From JAFDVL01 sp031398365 (GTDB taxonomy: Bacteria; Acidobacteriota; Blastocatellia; RBC074), in NCBI GenBank assembly GCA_031398365.1, contig JANNND010000173.1:1-9444 (forward strand): 9,444 bases of DNA, written 5' to 3'. Shown here one piece after another: positions 1 through 7,535 of this stretch (position 1 is its first letter; every line of letters starts with the position of its first letter). A program made the translations under genes and the position numbers. Under the pieces are notes generated by a model. The model did no database searches and was not told the origin of the DNA. It worked only from the letters and a program-made list of their open reading frames with translations.

Positions 1-1497
1 ATTGAAAAATTTGCGCGCATTTTTGCACTAACGCTTTTCGCTACGTTGGTTGTCAACGCTGGCCCCGCAACGAATAACGTGTTGCAGGCAAGACGTTATG
101 AACCGAAGTGGGAATCGCTGGATCAACGCCCCACGCCGCAATGGTTTATTGACGCGAAATTCGGCGTATTTATTCATTGGGGCGTGTATTCCGTTCCGGC
201 CTATGGACAAGTCGGCGAATATGCCGAATGGTACTGGAATCACATCGCGGGTACTCAGGAGAAGTTTGCGCCGTGGCGCGCCTTTCATCAGAAAAATTAC
301 GGCTTTGATTACATGGATTTTGCACCGCAGTTCAAAGCCGAACTCTACGACGCCAAACAGTGGGCGAATATCTTCAAGCGCGGCGGCATCAAGTATGTCG
401 TGCTGACTTCCAAGCATCACGAAGGCTTTGCCCTCTGGCCGAGCGCCGAAGCCAGCCGCACCTGGGGACGTCCATGGAATGCCGTAGAAATTGGGCCGAA
501 ACGTGATGTGCTGGGCGAATTAGCTACCGCCACACGCGCCGAAGGGATGAAGTTCGGGTTCTATTATTCACTCTATGAATGGTACAACCCGCTCTGGAAA
601 ACTGACCGCGCGCGTTACGTCCGCGAACATATGACGCCGCAATTCAAAGACGTCGTCACGCGCTATCAGCCCGCGATTATCTTCAGCGATGGCGAATGGG
701 ACATGCTGTCAAAAGACTGGGGCAGCGAGGCCTTGCTGGCGTGGCTCTTCAACGAAACCGCCAACAAAGACGAAGTCGTCGTCAATGATCGCTGGGGCAA
801 AGATTCGCGCCACAAACATGGCGGCTATTGGACGACAGAATATGCGGCGGGGCTGAAAGACGGCTCGCACCCGTGGGAAGAAAGTCGCGGGATGGCGTAT
901 TCGTACGGCGTCAATCGCGCCGAACGCGTAGAGGATTACAAAACAGGCCGCGAATTCATTTTCACATTGATTGACCTCGTCAGTCGCGGTGGAAATCTTT
1001 TGCTCGACATTGGCCCAAACGGTGATGGCACGATTCCGCCGCTGATGGAACAACGCCTGTTGGAAATCGGCAACTGGCTGAAGGTCAACGGCGAAGCGAT
1101 TTACGGTACCCGCACCGCCGGACGCTCAAGCCAATGGAGCGAAGGCAAACGCCCCGATCAGCAATACGGCGAGTTCATGGTGAAATACAAACTGATGGAT
1201 CAGATCGGACAACAACCCAAAAATGGAGTCGCCGTCAAGCAGGTATTCTTCACGAAAAAGCCGGATGCGCTGTACGCGATCACAGTGGGCTGGCCGGGCA
1301 AACTACTCGTGCTGCGTGATCTGAAAGCACCTGCGAGCGCAAAAGTAGAAATGCTCGGCGTGCCGGGTACGCTGAAAACTTCAATGAAAAAAGATGTGCT
1401 GACAATCACGACGCCTGATTTGGGGCCGGATCAAGCGCCAAGTCAGCACGGGTTTGTTTTTAAGATCAGTGGTGCGGAAGTGATGCCGGAAAAATAA
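1..1497 (+). CDS. Secreted alpha-L-fucosidase, GH29 family (5' end outside window)
   Basis: This is a retaining exo-glycosidase that would remove terminal alpha-L-fucose from glycans outside the cytoplasm. Numbering from a TTG at base 46, GH29 hallmarks are AKFGVFIHWGVYSVPA (37-52), KYVVLTSKHHEGFALWPS (116-133), IIFSDGEW (211-218, with D215 as the expected nucleophile), NDRWGKDSRHKHGGYW (247-262), PWEESRGMAYSYG (276-288, where E278 or E279 is a candidate acid/base) and LVSRGGNLLLDIGPNGDG. Residues from about 370 resemble the usual C-terminal beta-sandwich. The TTG is not the real start. The frame is open to base 1 and encodes a signal peptide there: a basic IEKFAR stretch, a hydrophobic core FALTLFATLVV, then an NAGPA cleavage region. 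The true ATG therefore lies just left of the window. The stop is TAA at 1495-1497. About 498 residues are visible, normal for the family. The family call is firm; the exact linkage preference cannot be read. Confidence 0.94.
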   Translation: MEKFARIFALTLFATLVVNAGPATNNVLQARRYEPKWESLDQRPTPQWFIDAKFGVFIHWGVYSVPAYGQVGEYAEWYWNHIAGTQEKFAPWRAFHQKNYGFDYMDFAPQFKAELYDAKQWANIFKRGGIKYVVLTSKHHEGFALWPSAEASRTWGRPWNAVEIGPKRDVLGELATATRAEGMKFGFYYSLYEWYNPLWKTDRARYVREHMTPQFKDVVTRYQPAIIFSDGEWDMLSKDWGSEALLAWLFNETANKDEVVVNDRWGKDSRHKHGGYWTTEYAAGLKDGSHPWEESRGMAYSYGVNRAERVEDYKTGREFIFTLIDLVSRGGNLLLDIGPNGDGTIPPLMEQRLLEIGNWLKVNGEAIYGTRTAGRSSQWSEGKRPDQQYGEFMVKYKLMDQIGQQPKNGVAVKQVFFTKKPDALYAITVGWPGKLLVLRDLKAPASAKVEMLGVPGTLKTSMKKDVLTITTPDLGPDQAPSQHGFVFKISGAEVMPEK

Positions 1498-1962
1498 GAC
1501 GCGATGAGAAGGCGGTCATAGCATTTCCGCGCAGTGTGGCGGCGCTACCTACGCCAGATAGAGCAACCAGACTATGTGCGCGTGCGCTAACGATGCTGAT
1601 GTTGCACTGCCAACTTTCGACGCCCTTGCCCATCGCCTGAGATTACACCGTTACTTCTCAAACCATTGACAGGTAGGCCGAGTGATGAGAAAAGAATAGG
1701 GCGCCCGTTTCTCGGCTGGCTGTTTCTACAAGACGAGAGCGGCCAACGGTCGTGCCCCATTATTCCAGCAAGTTTACTGGTTTCGTCTGGTCAATCTAGT
1801 AGACATAGATTTGCACAGCGAATCTTCGCGCGAGGCGATCAGGACAATTTCCCCTTGCCGACAATTGCACTGGCGGGCGAATGCTTTCGCAAAGATCAGG
1901 TTGTCTCAGGCTAGATTTGCCGTGCCAATCACTTGCCATCGGCTATAAGAGGAGCACCTTAG
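1498..1962. other. Intergenic stretch without a convincing gene
   Basis: These 465 bases separate the fucosidase from the large NTPase gene. I see no recognisable protein, tRNA or strong rho-independent terminator. A perfect TTGACA hexamer lies at 1666-1671 but has no good -10 box at 16-18 bases. A short hairpin is possible between TTCTCA (about 1654-1659) and TGAGAA (about 1686-1691). One forward frame is open from 1700 to the TAA at 1946-1948 but has no ATG or GTG start. It could be a decayed reading frame or chance. The region presumably holds the promoter of the NTPase gene, which I cannot place with confidence. Confidence 0.5.
1950..1954 (+). promoter_or_regulatory. Shine-Dalgarno site for the NTPase-glycosyltransferase gene
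   Basis: AGGAG, within the longer purine run AGAGGAG, lies 8 bases before the ATG at 1963, which is close to ideal spacing. A TAG stop in the same frame sits directly before that ATG (1960-1962). No upstream in-frame extension is possible, so the start of this gene is well fixed. Confidence 0.8.
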
Positions 1963-4900
1963 ATGTCAACCAAATTTCACGGCCAACAACGAGACGAGAT
2001 ACTGAATCGCTTAGTAAACGAGTGGCTAGTAGACGGGTATCCTGTTGCCATTTTGCAGGGCTTTCCCGGCTGTGGAAAAACCCAACTAGCTCTGGTCGTG
2101 GCAAAGAAAGCGCCTCGGAGTATTGATCCTGTACAGCCTCAGCGGGACTCGGCTGACCCAGTGGTTGATCTCTTTTTGGATCTGGCGATTATCCTTGAAG
2201 CACACGGATTGCCGGGCTTGGTACAGGAGATTGACAAAGGTGGTCAAGCGAATCTCGACAGGGCATTGCTCAACCTTCTCCGTCACGAGCAAATTCTTAT
2301 AGTAATTGACGAATTTCAACGGCTACTCCCTAAAGATAAGAGCACGCCTCCGCCAGTTTGGGCGAAGCTGGTCGAAGACCTCAACAATTCTCCACACGCT
2401 CAAGGTCGTTTGCTGCTCATCAGTAATCGTCTTATCAAGACTGAGCGGTGGAGCGAAAATTGTTGGATTGAAGAACTGGGAGGTCTTCCTGACCAAGACG
2501 CCGAGGCCCTATTCACTGAACTCCTAGAATCAAAAAAGGTGGCAGAAAAAGTTCCACAAGAGAGGCGTCGTGAAATTGCTCATCGTCTGGCTGGTAATCC
2601 GCGGGCACTGAAGACGCTAGTGGGCGGCCTTCGCACTGAATCTCTTGAGGATCTGCTATCGGCAGCACCTGACTTGACGAAGCCCGGCGACGTAGTGCTT
2701 GCACCGGAACTCGTCGAGGATTTTGAACGCGAGGTGTTAGAGCGCGCTCTTCCAAAATTGGAAGCTGATTTGCTCAGGTTTATGCGCTGGCTGTCAGTGC
2801 ATCGAAGGCCATTCAAGAAAGAAGCACTGGCCCAATTTACTGGTGGTCGTGACACACCGGGGGAACTTCGCAAACAACTTTTTGACCGATTCCTTCTGGA
2901 GAGTGTTGCGGGCGGAGATGTATCGCATCCTCTCGCGCGTGAAATCAGCGTCACACGTCTTCGTAACGAAGGGAAAGAATGGAAAAAGGCCCATAGTTTG
3001 GCTGCGGCTTACTATTTTCGGCATTTCAAAGCACGGCAGCAAAGAGGCGAATCAAACTTGGCTATATCTTATGCAGAGTTGCGCCATCATCTTTTTGAAG
3101 CTGAGCGCATCGGGGAATTGTATGAGGCCAGTGAAAGACTCACGCAATATGCAATTTCCCAGATTGGCCTTACCACCCCTGTTCCCACGAATAGGGAGGC
3201 GTTGGAAGCGAGGATCGCCCTGCTTTCTGTTCTCCCTGACTCCCAACGACCGAAAGTGTTGGAGTATCATCTTGCCCGCTGTTTTCTAAAGCGAAGAGCA
3301 GTTGGCGACAGAGAGCTTGCCCTTAAGCATTCGCGCCGAGGGACGGGACGACACCCACATTCTGCTGCTTGGATTCTCCGAATCAATCTGGAATATGAGT
3401 TGAATGGGATTGATACTGCACTGCCTGTGATAAACGAAGCACTCGTAGCGGCTCGCGAAGATACGTCTCCCATTTATCAGCGTGGCGCGGAGATGATGGC
3501 GAAGGACAACCGGCTCAGTGAGGCGATCACGCTGCTGGAGAAAGGCATTGCCACGCCGGGGATGGCGAACCTTTTTGCGCTCTACCAGTCGTGCGCGGAG
3601 ATGATGGCGAAGGACAACCGGCTCAGTGAGGCGATCACGCTGCTGGAGAAAGGCATTGCCACGCCGGGGATGGCGAACCTTTTTGCGCTCTACCAGTCGT
3701 GCGCGGAGATGATGGCGAAGGCTGGTGACTACTCCAAAGCGGAAGCACTTGTGAAGAAAGGCCTCGCTGCGATTCCAAAATCTAACAGTCGCCACAAAAT
3801 CGCAGAAACCGCACTGCGTCTGTTCAGCGCCCGACGGGATACTGAGGCTATCCAACGGCTGTTGAGCGGCACTGGCCTACATGAGTTGGACACTCCTCAA
3901 CGCGCGCTTGCTGAGTACCTGTTAGTTCGACTTTCTGGCGATTGGGCTAAAGCTGCTGAAGTTGCGCATAAGGGACACGTTGAAATTCCGAACTATTTGC
4001 TGCTACGCATACAAGAGTCCGACGCTCGCCTCGCGCTTGGGCAGGTGCAACAGGCAGATGAGTTAATGAAGGATTATCAACCGGAGGAGCAGCAGGTTCG
4101 AGACAATCCGGCAGTTTGGTTTAAAGCCTATGTGAGCCTGCTAGCTGGACGTCCAGATGAGGCGAAAATCCTCGCGGCCATGTATGCGCCTAACGACTCC
4201 GATCCCGGTGGTTCATTAGATGAGGTTGCGATGCTGCACCTCTGGGCCGTCGCTCGAAATGGCCAGAATGCATCAGTAGAAGGTAACTTTCCGGGCCTCA
4301 CGGAATACCGGCGGCAAATTGCAGCACAGTCTCAAACAACGGAGGAAATGCCAGTGCTGCAAACATCGAAGCAAACGTGCATCCTCGCAGTTGCTACTGA
4401 GTGGGATTCACGTCACGGCGGGCTTTCCACTTTCAATCGTGATCTTTGTGGGGCTTTGGCCGACGCCGGAGCCCGCGTCGTCTGCTATGTGCCGGAGGCG
4501 AGCGCAGAGGAGAGACAGCGAGCAAGCGAGGTTAAAGTAGAAATCGTTGCGGCCACGAAGATGCCCGGCATCAAGGGGGCGGCACTGCTCGTCTACCCGC
4601 CAGTTCTACCTGCCGATTTTTTACCTGATGTTGTTATCGGGCATGATCGCATTACCGGAGCAGCTTCGGTGGCATTGGCTAAATACCACTATTCCAGTAG
4701 CAAGCGGGTGCTGTTCATCCATACTTCACCGGAAGAAATTGAATGGCACAAGGAACCCCGCGAAGACTCCACCAGCGCAGAGCGTGCGGCAGAGCGGAAG
4801 CAAGAACAACTCGACCTTGCGGAAGAGTGTGACTTGGTTGTCGCCGTGGGACCCCGCCTTGTAAAAAAATTCGGCACAGACTTGCTTGGTCTCGACAATC

Positions 4901-5559
4901 ACCCACAGATTATCGAGCTGACATCTGGTTTGCCCAGGTATTCCCCCAGAGAAGGGAAGCTACCCCCAAGCATCCGCTGTTTGATTCTTGGTCGTGTCGA
5001 AGACTATACGTTGAAGGGGCTCGATCTCGCGGCTCGTGCACTTGGCCGCGTTGTCGAGAAATGGCGGAATGATGATCCGCCGAGTTTGATCGTACGGGGC
5101 GCCCCGGAAGGAACCGGCGACGCTCTGCGCGAGCGCGTGATTCAAGATGGCAAACCGTCTTCACTGGATGTGGTAATCCGCCACTATACCCCGGAAGAAA
5201 AGGAAATACGGAGTGACCTACGAGAGGCATCATTGGTACTGATGCCATCCCAGAAAGAGGGATTTGGATTAGTCGGTCTTGAGGCGATTGCTTGCGGTGT
5301 CCCAACTCTCATTAGTGCTCAGAGTGGGCTAGCGGATACTCTGAAGTGGCACGCCCCTGACCTTGCCAGCGAGTGGATATTGCCCGTAACCGGAGATGCC
5401 GTCACCAAATGGGCAGAGCGTATGGAATTCCTGCTGACAGGTCGCGAAGGTGCTTTTGCTCGTGCCGCGGCACTGCGCGAAAAACTTGCCGCAGAATTAA
5501 ACTGGAAACAAGCGGCTGCTGAACTCCTTGAGAAGATCGCAATAGATCGAAGAACCTAG
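1963..5559 (+). CDS. STAND (NB-ARC-like) NTPase - TPR - GT4 glycosyltransferase fusion protein
   Basis: This 1198-residue protein has no signal peptide or membrane segment, so it is probably cytoplasmic. Residues 1-235 are a STAND-type ATPase: P-loop GFPGCGKT (33-40), Walker B ILIVIDEF (111-118, D116/E117), a sensor-like LLLISNR (150-156) and GNPRAL (211-216), the counterpart of the GLPLAL motif of NB-ARC proteins. Residues about 240-350 look like the winged-helix/arm region. Residues about 350-790 are helical TPR-like repeats, including two identical 36-residue units. Residues about 803-1195 form a complete GT-B fold of the GT4 type: GGLSTFNRDL (819-828), IGHDR (892-896), FIHTSPEE (918-925), LILGRVEDYTLKGLDLA (1007-1023) and EGFGLVGLE (1099-1107), which carries the donor-site E-x7-E pair E1099/E1107. 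All key motifs are intact, suggesting a working switch and a working transferase. The gene appears monocistronic; the next gene converges on it 49 bases away. The domain calls are seen; a defence or conflict role is inferred from STAND proteins in general. Sugar donor and target are unknown. Confidence 0.9.
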   Translation: MSTKFHGQQRDEILNRLVNEWLVDGYPVAILQGFPGCGKTQLALVVAKKAPRSIDPVQPQRDSADPVVDLFLDLAIILEAHGLPGLVQEIDKGGQANLDRALLNLLRHEQILIVIDEFQRLLPKDKSTPPPVWAKLVEDLNNSPHAQGRLLLISNRLIKTERWSENCWIEELGGLPDQDAEALFTELLESKKVAEKVPQERRREIAHRLAGNPRALKTLVGGLRTESLEDLLSAAPDLTKPGDVVLAPELVEDFEREVLERALPKLEADLLRFMRWLSVHRRPFKKEALAQFTGGRDTPGELRKQLFDRFLLESVAGGDVSHPLAREISVTRLRNEGKEWKKAHSLAAAYYFRHFKARQQRGESNLAISYAELRHHLFEAERIGELYEASERLTQYAISQIGLTTPVPTNREALEARIALLSVLPDSQRPKVLEYHLARCFLKRRAVGDRELALKHSRRGTGRHPHSAAWILRINLEYELNGIDTALPVINEALVAAREDTSPIYQRGAEMMAKDNRLSEAITLLEKGIATPGMANLFALYQSCAEMMAKDNRLSEAITLLEKGIATPGMANLFALYQSCAEMMAKAGDYSKAEALVKKGLAAIPKSNSRHKIAETALRLFSARRDTEAIQRLLSGTGLHELDTPQRALAEYLLVRLSGDWAKAAEVAHKGHVEIPNYLLLRIQESDARLALGQVQQADELMKDYQPEEQQVRDNPAVWFKAYVSLLAGRPDEAKILAAMYAPNDSDPGGSLDEVAMLHLWAVARNGQNASVEGNFPGLTEYRRQIAAQSQTTEEMPVLQTSKQTCILAVATEWDSRHGGLSTFNRDLCGALADAGARVVCYVPEASAEERQRASEVKVEIVAATKMPGIKGAALLVYPPVLPADFLPDVVIGHDRITGAASVALAKYHYSSSKRVLFIHTSPEEIEWHKEPREDSTSAERAAERKQEQLDLAEECDLVVAVGPRLVKKFGTDLLGLDNHPQIIELTSGLPRYSPREGKLPPSIRCLILGRVEDYTLKGLDLAARALGRVVEKWRNDDPPSLIVRGAPEGTGDALRERVIQDGKPSSLDVVIRHYTPEEKEIRSDLREASLVLMPSQKEGFGLVGLEAIACGVPTLISAQSGLADTLKWHAPDLASEWILPVTGDAVTKWAERMEFLLTGREGAFARAAALREKLAAELNWKQAAAELLEKIAIDRRT
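3485..3721 (+). repeat. Perfect 108-bp tandem duplication encoding TPR units
   Basis: Copies at 3485-3592 and 3593-3700 are identical over all 108 bases. A third, partial copy matches for 21 bases (3701-3721) before the sequence diverges. The period is a multiple of three and encodes 36 residues (AEMMAKDNRLSEAITLLEKG, then IATPGMANLFALYQS plus one junction residue), slightly longer than the canonical 34-residue TPR. The reading frame is kept. Absence of any synonymous difference points to a recent duplication or ongoing homogenisation. The unit also looks richer in G+C than the adjacent coding sequence, judged by eye. Copy number in the real genome could differ if the repeat was collapsed or expanded in assembly. 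Confidence 0.97.
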
Positions 5560-5608
5560 CTCATAAGGTCGAATAAGGAGCGAGCAGCCCTGAACATACA
5601 GGCATCAT

Positions 5609-7522
5609 TTACTTTGCCACTTCGCCACCGAGCCGCAGCATCTTCGTGCGATCACGAACAATATTCAGTTTTTGATTGATCGCCGTATCAACCAGATCAT
5701 CGCCCGTTCTGTTCATCCGCTGCCGAAACATCTTCCTTAGCCACGCATAGCCCGAATTCCACGAATACAAAATATGACCGTGTGGTTGGCCGGTGACGGT
5801 GTTGATGTCTTCGTTGAAGGCGGGGACGATGGCGATTTCTTTTTCAATGCGCTCGGCAATCAACTTGGCGATTTCATCGGCAGGCCAGCCATGCGCTTCG
5901 GCGACCAGATACGTCGCGGCGTCGCACAGGAACCACGAACCGCCCCAGACATATTGGCCTGCGTGACCGTCGAGCAACCCGCCATCCGCTTTGGAAATTA
6001 CGCGCATGCCAAAAGGCGTTTTCACGCGCAGCATCGTTTGCAGATGCGCTTTGACCTGTTCGTCGGTCAGCAGCTTGCGCCCGAATACCGCGAAGGTCAG
6101 CGCTTCGCCGTACAAGGTGTCGGAGCCGAGCGTTTCGTTTTGTTTCAAGCTGGTCGGCATAAAGCCAAGCTTCGTATTGAAGATGCGCCGGAAGCCTGCA
6201 ATTGCACGCTTGATGTCATCGTCTGTCGCTCCCAAGCCCAACTCTTTCGCCGCCATCAATGCGCCGCAATGAAAGCCCTGATCGCTGGCAGGCGCGTCGT
6301 CATTGTCGTACGGCAGCTTGTCCATGTAGGTTTTGAAGCCCGTCGGCGGATCGGCGTTTGGAATCGGCGGCGGAATGAACAGGCCGTCTTTTTCGTGGCG
6401 GCGAATAAATTCATACGCTTTGCGCGCGAGTTCGAGATTGACTGCGCCGCCCGCGCGACGGCTGAGCACAGACCAGATCAAATAGTATTGCGCGTTGTCT
6501 TCATACATCACGCGCTTCTCAAAAATGCCGCGATAAGCTTCGGCAATTTTCTCAGGATCGTTCAAGCCAATCGCTGCATAAAACGAATCCGTCACCCATT
6601 GCTTCCAGCCGTAGCCGATGCCCGAAATGAAAATGTAGCGGCTTTCTGTCCGCATCAAATTGCGCCGCAACAGCAGGTACGACGTGTTGCGCAAAATGGC
6701 TTCGACGGCGGAAGCGTTCCAGCCTTTCGCATTCGCCAGCGCCAGATGCGCGGCCAGTTGCGCCTGGTAATGATTGGCTGCGCGCTCGACAAACAGCCAA
6801 GTCGTGTAGCTGCGTGTTTCGCCCGCCGCCAGATGCTGCCAGCCGTCCATTTGGTATTGATATGCGCCGGGATCGTCGTATTTGATGCCGAGCGGATATG
6901 CCTCGCGCCCGTCGCCATTCATCACCGCCAAGCGTTTGTGCATCGGATCAATTTCAATCAAGCAACGGTTTTCCCACTGCCCCGGTGATTGCGCGATCAC
7001 GCCGTACACAAGGCCACCCGCGCGCACCATCGCGACGGGAAAGGTTTGGCCTTTGGTCTCCCGGTATTCCGGCCCGCCGCCGTAGGTGTTGTACAGCACT
7101 GGTTCTTTTTCCGCCTGCAAAAACGAAGCATATGCGCCGCCTTCAAACGCAGGCGCAAAAACAAACTTGGCAGCGAATCGGCTTTCTTTTGGAGCGGTCA
7201 CAACAAGCGTTCGTGCGATCAAATTCGGAGCCACTTGTTGAAGCTGCAAACGAAACTTGAGGCCGTCCATTTGAGCGCCCCCCAGCTCAATAATTTTGCC
7301 GCGTTTCGTTTGCTGATTGAACTGCAAGGCCGTGAATTCACCTTTCGGCAAACGCACTTCGACGCCTGCGTTATTGACCAGATTCACCCGTTGTTGGTTG
7401 TTGCTGAAGGCAATTGCCAGCGCGCCTTGTTGTTTGCTGATGCGCGGCGTGAGCGTGGGTTGGGCGGTGGCAAGGGAAGCGAGGGCAACGAGGATGAGCA
7501 GAGTGGCAAAGTGTTTGGGCAT
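5609..7522 (-). CDS. Secreted six-hairpin (alpha/alpha toroid) glycosidase-like protein
   Basis: This 637-residue protein has a clear signal peptide: MPK, then a hydrophobic core FATLLILVALASLATA, with likely cleavage after A20 (ATA before Q). Residues about 25-245 look beta-rich and resemble the N-terminal sandwich that precedes many toroid glycosidases. Residues about 260-600 are helical with motifs of six-hairpin enzymes: GIGYGWKQWVTDSFYAAIGL (301-320), YEDNAQYYLIW (340-350), SDTLYGEALTFAVFG (467-481), GQYVWGGSWFLCDAATYL (522-539) and HILYSWNSGYAWL (583-595). Acidic residues in these loops, such as D312, D468 and E473, are candidate catalytic groups, but I cannot assign the family or substrate. 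It starts 13 bases after the stop of the pyruvyl transferase-like gene and is probably cotranscribed with it. An AAGG stretch lies almost against the ATG, a poor ribosome-binding spacing. It converges with the NTPase gene; the 49-base gap shows no clear terminator. Confidence 0.8.
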   Translation of the reverse strand: MPKHFATLLILVALASLATAQPTLTPRISKQQGALAIAFSNNQQRVNLVNNAGVEVRLPKGEFTALQFNQQTKRGKIIELGGAQMDGLKFRLQLQQVAPNLIARTLVVTAPKESRFAAKFVFAPAFEGGAYASFLQAEKEPVLYNTYGGGPEYRETKGQTFPVAMVRAGGLVYGVIAQSPGQWENRCLIEIDPMHKRLAVMNGDGREAYPLGIKYDDPGAYQYQMDGWQHLAAGETRSYTTWLFVERAANHYQAQLAAHLALANAKGWNASAVEAILRNTSYLLLRRNLMRTESRYIFISGIGYGWKQWVTDSFYAAIGLNDPEKIAEAYRGIFEKRVMYEDNAQYYLIWSVLSRRAGGAVNLELARKAYEFIRRHEKDGLFIPPPIPNADPPTGFKTYMDKLPYDNDDAPASDQGFHCGALMAAKELGLGATDDDIKRAIAGFRRIFNTKLGFMPTSLKQNETLGSDTLYGEALTFAVFGRKLLTDEQVKAHLQTMLRVKTPFGMRVISKADGGLLDGHAGQYVWGGSWFLCDAATYLVAEAHGWPADEIAKLIAERIEKEIAIVPAFNEDINTVTGQPHGHILYSWNSGYAWLRKMFRQRMNRTGDDLVDTAINQKLNIVRDRTKMLRLGGEVAK

Positions 7523-7535
7523 ACCTTGAAAAGGA

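Noticed and set aside
46..48. TTG at 46 as start of the fucosidase
   Set aside because: The upstream in-frame sequence from base 1 encodes the basic and hydrophobic parts of a signal peptide, so the real start lies outside the window.
1666..1671. Perfect TTGACA as a promoter for the STAND gene
   Set aside because: No acceptable -10 hexamer is present at 16-18 bases, and it lies almost 300 bases before the ATG.
1666..1914. 82-codon frame on + in the intergenic stretch
   Set aside because: It starts at a TTG within a TTGACA with no good ribosome-binding site, and the translation has no recognisable features.
3485..3721. Tandem repeat as a CRISPR or mobile-element feature
   Set aside because: The copies abut with no spacers, the period is a multiple of three and the repeat stays in frame within a TPR array.
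3286..3855. 189-codon open frame on - with internal repeats
   Set aside because: It is antisense to the TPR array and its repeats simply mirror the 108-bp duplication.
5560..5608. Bidirectional terminator between the convergent genes
   Set aside because: I found no stable GC-rich hairpin followed by a T run in these 49 bases.
5774..6988. 404-codon open frame on + opposite the six-hairpin gene
   Set aside because: It lies wholly antisense to a gene with a signal peptide and family-like motifs. Its translation is rich in R, A, F and V with no recognisable motif, typical of the mirror of a biased coding strand.
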